NCBI GenBank assembly: GCA_035543455.1
Contig: DATKKE010000056.1
Span: 1 to 17,248, forward strand
Origin: CAIKOD01 sp035543455
GTDB lineage: Archaea; Halobacteriota; Methanomicrobia; Methanomicrobiales; Methanospirillaceae
Reading direction: 5' to 3'
Length of the DNA stretch: 17,248 nt
The first letter of the stretch is position 1. Each line of letters opens with the position of its first letter. A model generated the notes under the pieces. The model saw only the letters and a program-made list of their open reading frames with translations. It was not told where the DNA came from and ran no database searches. This document shows positions 14,762 to 17,248 of the stretch, one piece after another. The translations under genes were made by a program, and so were the position numbers.

Positions 14762-14786
14762 GGGAGTGGGGTGAAACCCCCCTCCT
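14762..14786. repeat. GC-rich hairpin
   Basis: GGGAG-T-GGGGT, a GAA loop, then ACCCC-C-CTCCT forms a stem of about ten pairs with one T/C mismatch and one G/T pair. It sits 60 bases beyond the hgcB stop on the minus strand. It could be a backup terminator, a processing site or part of a structured RNA. Confidence 0.4.
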
Positions 14787-14823
14787 GTCGAGGTGATGTC
14801 CAGTGAGGATGTCAACAGAGCGG

Positions 14824-14843
14824 AAAAAAGAGATAATATATCT
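14824..14843 (-). terminator. Terminator of the hgc operon
   Basis: On the minus strand AGATA, a three-base loop and TATCT (14831-14843) form a small hairpin just beyond the hgcB stop (14846-14848), followed by a run of six T (A at 14824-14829 on the plus strand). The placement suits operon termination. Confidence 0.5.
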
Positions 14844-14845
14844 GC

Positions 14846-15190
14846 TTATCCCTCTTTTCCCGGAGCAGATCCTGTGCAGGTACAGGATTCGTCAGCGTTC
14901 TGCCCGCAACATCCGTCATCTCCGCAGATTACTTCCCTGCTCCCTGTCAGTGCCGCACGGATCATGGCCCATGCACATCCGACACCGGCCTCGACGCTGA
15001 TCGCACCTTCCGGGCAGTTCCTTGCGCATGCGCCACATTCCATGCATTTTTCAGGTCGCTGGAGTGATGCCAGGTTCCCATGCATAGAAAAGACTCCGTG
15101 GGGGCAGACCTCGGTACAACGTTCACACCCGACACATTTTTCCGGATAAAACTGAAGCGAGGTTTCTGTATAGGAATTAAAAAGCGGCAT
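14846..15190 (-). CDS. hgcB: HgcB, ferredoxin of mercury methylation
   Basis: A 114-residue ferredoxin-like partner of HgcA. It carries two [4Fe-4S] motifs, C19-x2-C22-x2-C25-x3-C29-P and C49-x2-C52-x2-C55-x3-C59-P. It also has the isolated conserved Cys after the clusters (C72 in GVGCAWA) and the C-terminal vicinal pair C94-C95, all features of HgcB proteins. Family knowledge says it supplies electrons to reduce the HgcA cobalamin and may deliver Hg(II) through its extra Cys. C89, C103 and C105 (ICGDDGCC, CTC) are further cysteines, making the tail Cys-rich even for this family. Its ATG follows the hgcA stop directly (TAAATG), so its ribosome binding site must lie within hgcA and translation is probably coupled. 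It is the last gene of the operon. Confidence 0.95.
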   Translation of the reverse strand: MPLFNSYTETSLQFYPEKCVGCERCTEVCPHGVFSMHGNLASLQRPEKCMECGACARNCPEGAISVEAGVGCAWAMIRAALTGSREVICGDDGCCGQNADESCTCTGSAPGKEG

Positions 15191-16279
15191 TTACCACACC
15201 CCCATGAAATGGGTTAATCCTACTACGAGGGCAAAGGTTAACCCGATCAGTCCTGCCCCGGTCATTACCGGTATATACGAAAAAATCTCCTTCCTTACAC
15301 CCGTTCTCGATGTATACGGCGTGGATCCCGTAAAATTGAGAGCGAGATATGCAGTCAGGGCGGGAATCACGAGCAATAATGAGATCATTGACGTGATGCT
15401 TACCCAGAGCGGTGCTATCGGAACACCGGAAATAAATGCCATTATGGCAAAGGGGATTGCTACAATGAACCCAAGGAATAAACCCTTCGTACTGAAATCA
15501 ACCGTCGGGAGATAGGGAAGAAGTATCGGAAATACAACCGTGCCGGCTATGATGGATGCGATCAATGCGGACGCCGCTAACCATCCGCCGACAAGCCAGA
15601 GGGCAATAGCCCCTATTATCGTGGGAATAAGTGCACTTCTCAGTTCAACAGGGATCAGGACGATCCTGTCTCTGGTAGTGAACTGCACGGTCCTCATCTC
15701 CGGGGTTGCAACCCGGTCTACAAGGAACCGGGGAAGATCACGGGCCCTGACCGGTCCGTATTCCACGTGAAATCCAGTGGCCCTATGCACATTATGCGCC
15801 GATACGCCAGGGGCACCCAGCTGGGGAAGGATGAGGCGACGGTGATGGACTACTGAGGCAAGTCCGGTCAGATGTATCCGGTTTACGAGCTCAGAAGTCC
15901 CAAATGTTCCCTTTCCGGCTGCACACCATACATTTATCCCCTTTGTATCGAGCACCAGGATAAAGGCATCGATGCCTCCAAGACCTGAACGGACAGCATC
16001 GAAACTGAGCGTGTAATTTGCCGTCACTATTACCGGGGATGATGGCCCGGGCCAGCCGAGAGAATAGAGACCCGGGGCGACACGGTGTCCGTTCCTGTTC
16101 TGCCCGAGCCTCGCAAGTACATGATCGTGACTGGCCTTGCGGTCTAGAACCGGCGATACCGTTTTAATCCCGGAATTCCCCACACCTGCGGCTTTGTCTG
16201 CTTCTGCCGCACAGGTTGATTCACACCCGCATCCACAGGGGGCGTCGTTATAATTCGTTGTTCCTTCACTTTCTGACAT
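15191..16279 (-). CDS. hgcA: HgcA, corrinoid protein of mercury methylation
   Basis: A 362-residue membrane protein that, with HgcB, converts inorganic Hg(II) to methylmercury by passing a methyl group from a corrinoid. The signature cap-helix motif NVWCAAGK is at 116-123, with C119 the predicted lower cobalt ligand, followed by GTFGTSEL. The corrinoid-binding domain, related to the CO dehydrogenase corrinoid/iron-sulfur protein, spans about 65-205. About five membrane helices follow at 215-233, 236-256, 266-284, 287-311 and 334-357, as in known HgcA. The N-terminus has an unusual Cys cluster, C15-x-C17-x-C19-x3-C23. Length is within the usual range. It overlaps the upstream regulator gene by 14 bases and abuts hgcB. 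Methanomicrobiales are among the archaea known to carry hgcAB, so the organism is predicted to methylate mercury. Confidence 0.97.
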   Translation of the reverse strand: MSESEGTTNYNDAPCGCGCESTCAAEADKAAGVGNSGIKTVSPVLDRKASHDHVLARLGQNRNGHRVAPGLYSLGWPGPSSPVIVTANYTLSFDAVRSGLGGIDAFILVLDTKGINVWCAAGKGTFGTSELVNRIHLTGLASVVHHRRLILPQLGAPGVSAHNVHRATGFHVEYGPVRARDLPRFLVDRVATPEMRTVQFTTRDRIVLIPVELRSALIPTIIGAIALWLVGGWLAASALIASIIAGTVVFPILLPYLPTVDFSTKGLFLGFIVAIPFAIMAFISGVPIAPLWVSITSMISLLLVIPALTAYLALNFTGSTPYTSRTGVRKEIFSYIPVMTGAGLIGLTFALVVGLTHFMGVW

Positions 16280-16508
16280 CTTCTGTGACCTCGTTTCCCA
16301 CCATAATATCCTTGATTACCGGTGACAGCACGGTTTTCACCATTTCTGTGAGCCTGTCGTTATGAATGAGCATAAGACAGCAGATTTCGCCATCACGCCT
16401 GCAACTGACCAGTGCGAGCCTGTCTCCGGGCCTGATTCGCGCCAGGTCCCGTACCTCCTTGGGAATAACCATCTGGCCACGCTCATCTATTGCGAGGATT
16501 GCTTCCAT
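16266..16508 (-). CDS. AbrB/SpoVT-like regulator associated with hgcAB
   Basis: An 80-residue protein whose first 45 residues match a swapped-hairpin AbrB/MazE/SpoVT DNA-binding domain: AILAIDERGQMVIPKEVRDL then IRPGDRLALVS, the standard order of that fold. Small AbrB-like genes next to hgcAB are, as I recall, annotated in databases as HgcAB-associated proteins; this was not checked. It has three Cys, C36 and the vicinal pair C43-C44, which could sense a soft metal, an inference. The ATG at 16508 is chosen because GGAGG lies seven bases upstream; the frame remains open further upstream but through low-quality text. The stop overlaps the hgcA start by 14 bases, so it is first in the operon. 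Two 13-base palindromes 65-95 bases upstream are plausible binding sites, suggesting autoregulation of the operon. Confidence 0.85.
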   Translation of the reverse strand: MEAILAIDERGQMVIPKEVRDLARIRPGDRLALVSCRRDGEICCLMLIHNDRLTEMVKTVLSPVIKDIMVGNEVTEDVRK

Positions 16509-16572
16509 CCTGCAGCCTCCGGATGAGTTATCAGGTGCACCGAGATCAGGGTGCTGGTTCTTACGTCTCATA

Positions 16573-16603
16573 TCATTCTGAATAATATGATTATTCTGAA
16601 TAA
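16573..16603. promoter_or_regulatory. Paired palindromic operator upstream of the hgc operon
   Basis: TTATTCTGAATAA at 16591-16603 is a perfect 13-base palindrome (6-base arms, one central base). TCATTCTGAATAA at 16573-16585 matches it in 12 of 13 positions. Centres are 18 bases apart. A weaker third copy (CATTTCTGATAAA, 16609-16621, 8 of 13) keeps the same period. On the minus strand the cluster overlaps AT-rich promoter-like sequence (TTTATTTATTC). Position and symmetry indicate a dimeric regulator; the operon's own AbrB-like protein is the obvious candidate. Confidence 0.6.
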
Positions 16604-16731
16604 ATAAACATTTCTGATAAATCTGACAAGATCTTCCAAAAAAAAATCCCGGGTGAATTGTAGATTTCGACGATGGGAGGATCTTTGACAGACCAGTAAT
16701 GTTAATCAGCACAGTTGCCGTCTGTTTATGT

Positions 16732-16744
16732 AAGATTAATAAAA
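16732..16744 (+). promoter_or_regulatory. AT-rich TATA-like box for the secreted protein gene
   Basis: AAGATTAATAAAA lies about 55-65 bases upstream of the ATG at 16797. It would place a start near 16763 and a leader of about 34 bases including AAAGGTGG (16785-16792). It was called by eye and is not a strong consensus. Confidence 0.3.
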
Positions 16745-16796
16745 CCGGATTTACAGGGATTACACTTCTCTGCATTCGGGAGATAAAGGTGGTTTG

Positions 16797-17248
16797 ATGA
16801 AGATCGCATTCGTTATTCTTACGCTGTTGGTACTCGGCACTCTCGTAACCGGAATATCCGGTGCGACAGCCGGTCCGGCCATATCGATCAACCCTCCGGC
16901 GGTGACCCTCACATCGGGGTCATCGGTAACCTACAATTTCCGGATTAGCGGCCTTGGTGCCGGCCTTGCGGGGTACCGTATGCAGGTGAAGCTGACAAAT
17001 CCTGTAGCGGGTCAGATAACCGGTGTGACGTTCCCGGATTGGGCAAAAGGTTCGAAATCGACTGCCGTGCCTTCGGACAACGTGACCGTCAGCGCAACCG
17101 ATCTCCTCCAGCAGGTGGAGGACGGGGCAAGCGGTGTGACTCTCGTGAGTGTAACGGTCACCGCGAAGGGTGCCGGTACCTCAAATGTCAGAATTCAGAA
17201 TCTCACCATGCAGGACGATCACAACGGAGTATTTACGCCGGACCTCGT
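16797..17248 (+). CDS. Secreted protein with cohesin-like domain (partial, runs off right edge)
   Basis: The first 150 residues of a longer protein. Residues 1-25 form a signal peptide: positively charged MK, a hydrophobic core (AFVILTLLVLGTLVTG), then ISGATAGP with a plausible Ala-x-Ala cleavage site. The mature part is beta-rich, with text typical of cohesin-like or related surface-protein modules: ISINPPAVTLTSGSSVTY, LAGYRMQVKLTNP, and TLVSVTVTAKGAGTSNVRI. The fold call is by pattern only. It is probably a cell-surface or extracellular protein. The ribosome binding site AAAGGTGG lies four bases upstream of the ATG. It is divergent from the hgc operon, sharing a 288-base intergenic region. 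The C-terminal anchor, if any, is outside the window. Confidence 0.8.
   Translation, partial: MKIAFVILTLLVLGTLVTGISGATAGPAISINPPAVTLTSGSSVTYNFRISGLGAGLAGYRMQVKLTNPVAGQITGVTFPDWAKGSKSTAVPSDNVTVSATDLLQQVEDGASGVTLVSVTVTAKGAGTSNVRIQNLTMQDDHNGVFTPDL

Larger units (their letters stand above)
14520..14845. other. Intergenic region between convergent operons, rich in hairpins
   Basis: No gene is seen. It contains a T-run terminator for the plus-strand operon (14533-14538), a hairpin element at 14643-14692, a long-range pair CAGGATAG (14685-14692) with CTATCCTG (14750-14757), a GC-rich hairpin at 14762-14786, and a hairpin plus T-run terminator for the hgc operon on the minus strand (14824-14843). 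Confidence 0.5.

Noticed and set aside
14801..14816. GTGAGGATGTCAAC, resembling the 3' end of IS200/IS605-type elements
   Set aside because: There is no transposase or TnpB gene, and the adjoining hairpins do not place it at a proper element end; too short to call.

Overview
The window looks like the chromosome of a methanogenic archaeon, most likely of the order Methanomicrobiales (Methanoregula or Methanosphaerula relatives). This is inferred from gene content and signals. A DUF2124-type protein known mainly from methanogens is present. Several genes have archaeal TATA-like boxes and short or leaderless starts, others have GGAGG-type ribosome binding sites, and there are T-rich termination tracts. 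A methanogen-style hgcA/hgcB pair is also present. No tRNA, rRNA, CRISPR array or intact insertion sequence was seen.

Layout. Positions 1-92 hold the tail of an upstream gene. A sparse, AT-rich stretch follows, with one tiny zinc-ribbon membrane protein (569-754, minus). A 673-residue protein with a degenerate receiver domain and a long coiled coil follows on the minus strand (1210-3231). Next come an UPF0114/YqhA-like membrane protein (3537-4103, plus) and the DUF2124-type protein (4191-4679, minus).

The middle is an arginine-metabolism region. One tight plus-strand operon encodes a PPK2-type polyphosphate kinase, carbamate kinase and arginine deiminase (4913-8024). A voltage-gated potassium channel (8087-9016) and a convergent two-helix membrane protein (9094-9693) follow. 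A second operon (10273-14519) encodes an AdiA-like PLP-dependent arginine decarboxylase, a GadC/AdiC-like amino-acid antiporter overlapping it by 4 bases, and a small membrane-anchored protein of unknown function. The two operons suggest two uses of arginine: deimination coupled to substrate-level ATP formation (and perhaps polyphosphate), and decarboxylation coupled to product exchange. In Enterobacteria the second arrangement consumes protons and resists acid.

The right part (14846-16508, minus) is the mercury-methylation operon: a small AbrB-like regulator, then hgcA with its Cys-containing NVWCAAGK cap-helix motif, then the ferredoxin hgcB, with overlapping or abutting reading frames. Upstream of the regulator are two near-identical 13-base palindromes 18 bases apart, a good candidate operator. 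Diverging from this operon is the start of a secreted, cohesin-like surface protein that runs off the window (16797-17248).

The best candidates for something little described are the hgc regulator with its palindromic operator, the polyphosphate-kinase/arginine-deiminase operon, a possible arginine-containing upstream ORF over the decarboxylase start, and a roughly 50-base hairpin element present in two diverged copies.
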